Origin: Paenibacillus ihuae
Lineage (GTDB): Bacteria; Bacillota; Bacilli; Paenibacillales; Paenibacillaceae
NCBI RefSeq assembly: GCF_001368795.1
Contig: NZ_LN831203.1
Coordinates: 137,480-199,317 of the forward strand
Direction: 5' to 3'
Length of the DNA stretch: 61,838 nt
Positions 60,959 to 61,838 of this stretch are shown here, one piece after another; the first letter of the stretch is position 1, and every line of letters begins with the position of its first letter. The notes under the pieces were generated by a model. It had not been told where the DNA came from, searched no databases, and saw only the letters and a list, made by a program, of their open reading frames with translations. Position numbers and translations under genes: made by a program.

Positions 60959-61303
60959 CTGTTAACTCCCCCAGACTTGCCGCCCTTGGTATTCCATCTC
61001 TTGAATGTCCACGGTACAAGCATTTAAATCGTAATTCAAGTTTCAGTAAAAATCAAGGATTGTCTTGTTACCTTCTAGGGAATTTGGGCAAAAGCATTTA
61101 CACTTCAAGTCCGCCGATTATTCGCTTGCTCCGGGAAAGATTTGGACTTCCGGCCGCTGTTATGCTCAGATTCCTTAATTTTAACCGCTGTCTGCGGTAG
61201 GAATCCGACCATAAAGGCGGACGCTATCGCTCCGTAAGTATCCAAACTTTCTCTCCGCCGCTCTATCACCGGAAGTTCATATACTTTTTACTTACCCAAA
61301 GTT

Positions 61304-61485
61304 CCCTCCCGGTAACAATGGAGGGGCAGAAGACTCGAAAGCCGCGTGAGTACAGCGGCTTCAATAGATAAGCCCAGCAAGCCCTGCGGCTTCTTCGGCA
61401 GGGCTACTACATAACCCTCCGCCCGACTCGGTAGAAGATGCCTGAGGGGGATGTAACTGGTTGAAGCAGTTCTACCTTATTTGTT
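61304..61485 (+). ncRNA. Candidate structured non-coding RNA
   Basis: In a 690-base stretch without genes (60959-61648), consecutive stems are CCCTCC/GGAGGG (61304-61325), AAGCCGC/GCGGCTT (61339-61361), AGCCCTGC/GCAGGGCT (61380-61405) and GGTAGAA/TTCTACC (61430-61476) followed by TTATTTGTTTTCT. A second CCCTCC at 61415-61420 can compete for GGAGGG. The T-rich end points to a plus-strand RNA. I do not recognise the family, and the reading strand is uncertain. Confidence 0.4.
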
Positions 61486-61523
61486 TTCTAATGTAACTTC
61501 TGCGGACAATGTCATTACAATAG

Positions 61524-61569
61524 ATAAGTGCCGGTTTAAATCTGATTTCAGATTTAAACCGGCACTTAT
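61524..61569. repeat. 46-base perfect palindrome after ppc
   Basis: A 22-bp stem with only two bases between the arms. It lies 80 bases after the ppc stop on the minus strand. There is no T run on either side, so it is not a typical terminator, though it could act as one or block exonucleases. Confidence 0.75.
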
Positions 61570-61648
61570 GTTGGGTATAGAGCGTTCTTTATTTTCAGGC
61601 TGCGAATGATTCAGAGCCTATTCCTCTAGACTGTAAAAATTCCGGGCA

Positions 61649-61838
61649 TCAGCCCGTATTCCGGAGACCGGCGGCAATACCGTTGATCGTAAGCAGTACC
61701 TCACGCAGCAGTTCAGCGTCATCACCCTCAACTTCACGCAGGGCTCTGAGCTCCGATAACAGCTGCACCTGAAGGTAGCTGAGCGGATCAACGTAAGGGT
61801 TGCGCAGACGGATGGATTCCTGAATAACCGGAACGTTA
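61649..61838 (-). CDS. ppc: Phosphoenolpyruvate carboxylase (C-terminal part)
   Basis: Only the last ~62 codons are inside the window. They read [34 protein letters not shown] and [15 protein letters not shown] with a stop. The RNPYVDPL segment and the invariant RNTG end are diagnostic of PEP carboxylase, which adds bicarbonate to phosphoenolpyruvate to make oxaloacetate. The start lies beyond the right edge. Confidence 0.93.
   Translation of the reverse strand, partial: NVPVIQESIRLRNPYVDPLSYLQVQLLSELRALREVEGDDAELLREVLLTINGIAAGLRNTG

Noticed and set aside
61010-61050. Possible SigW autoregulatory promoter (TGAAAC on the minus strand near 61040)
   Set aside because: A TGAAAC is present but no CGTA/CGTC element lies 16-17 bases downstream; the nearest CGT elements are at the wrong distances.
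60748-61200. 150-codon plus-strand frame over the sigW 5' region
   Set aside because: Half of it is antisense to sigW and the rest is unstructured sequence. There is no ribosome site and no recognisable domain.
1-61838. tRNA or rRNA genes
   Set aside because: I scanned for tRNA T-arm motifs with acceptor pairing and for rRNA signatures by eye and saw none. A covariance search would be decisive.

Overview
The window looks like chromosomal DNA of a Paenibacillus-type, spore-forming Firmicute. The signs are a sigW-rsiW-cdaA-cdaR-glmM-glmS block with a glmS ribozyme, a giant S-layer-homology (SLH) exoprotein, two CUT1 sugar ABC systems, a YesM/YesN-type two-component pair, A+G-rich Shine-Dalgarno sites, and many TTG and GTG starts. 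Everything was read by eye from the sequence. Family names rest on recognised motifs and gene order, not on database searches.

Region 1 (1-20.5 kb) is a mosaic of small accessory genes: the end of a luciferase-like oxidoreductase, a membrane protein plus TetR regulator cassette with a visible double operator, acetyltransferase, glyoxalase-fold and VanZ-like genes, a DUF1835 protein fused in frame to the tail of a formylglycine-generating-enzyme-like protein, a YetF-like (DUF421) and CLC pair, an SLH-anchored metallophosphoesterase, and MFS, Lrp and serine hydrolase genes. It carries much decay: a wrecked copy of the SDR-MerR pair that is intact at 36-38 kb, a truncated yidC, and a frameshifted phosphotransferase.

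Region 2 (20.5-35 kb) is carbohydrate use. It has one ABC importer (binding protein, two permeases), a small exported protein behind a class I cyclic-di-GMP riboswitch, then a galactoside module (binding protein, two permeases, GH2 beta-galactosidase) followed by its probable histidine kinase and AraC-type response regulator. Both binding-protein genes have a candidate CcpA cre site and a hairpin after the stop codon.

Region 3 (35-40 kb) has a methyltransferase-like gene, a MerR regulator with an SDR gene whose promoter is a textbook MerR/BmrR-type stretched promoter, and an ABC-F ATPase.

Region 4 (40.3-52.5 kb) is the most unusual part: about 15 tightly packed genes on the minus strand, nearly all overlapping or a few bases apart. 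They encode an atypical seryl-tRNA-synthetase-like enzyme resembling amino acid:[carrier protein] ligases, a carrier protein, a BtrH-like acyltransferase, a HisG-like phosphoribosyltransferase, a MazG/HisE-like pyrophosphohydrolase, a PurM paralogue, a GT4 glycosyltransferase, an SDR, an HprK-like kinase, an NTP_transf_5-like protein, an unknown protein and a three-gene ABC-2 exporter. I infer an uncharacterised small-molecule pathway that builds a phosphoribosylated or glycosylated core, decorates it with an amino acid delivered from a carrier protein, and exports it. The ABC-F gene just downstream could give self-protection.

Region 5 (53-61.8 kb) is core genome: glmS with ribozyme, glmM, cdaR, cdaA, rsiW, sigW, a 690-base non-coding stretch with strong secondary structure, and the 3' end of a phosphoenolpyruvate carboxylase gene.
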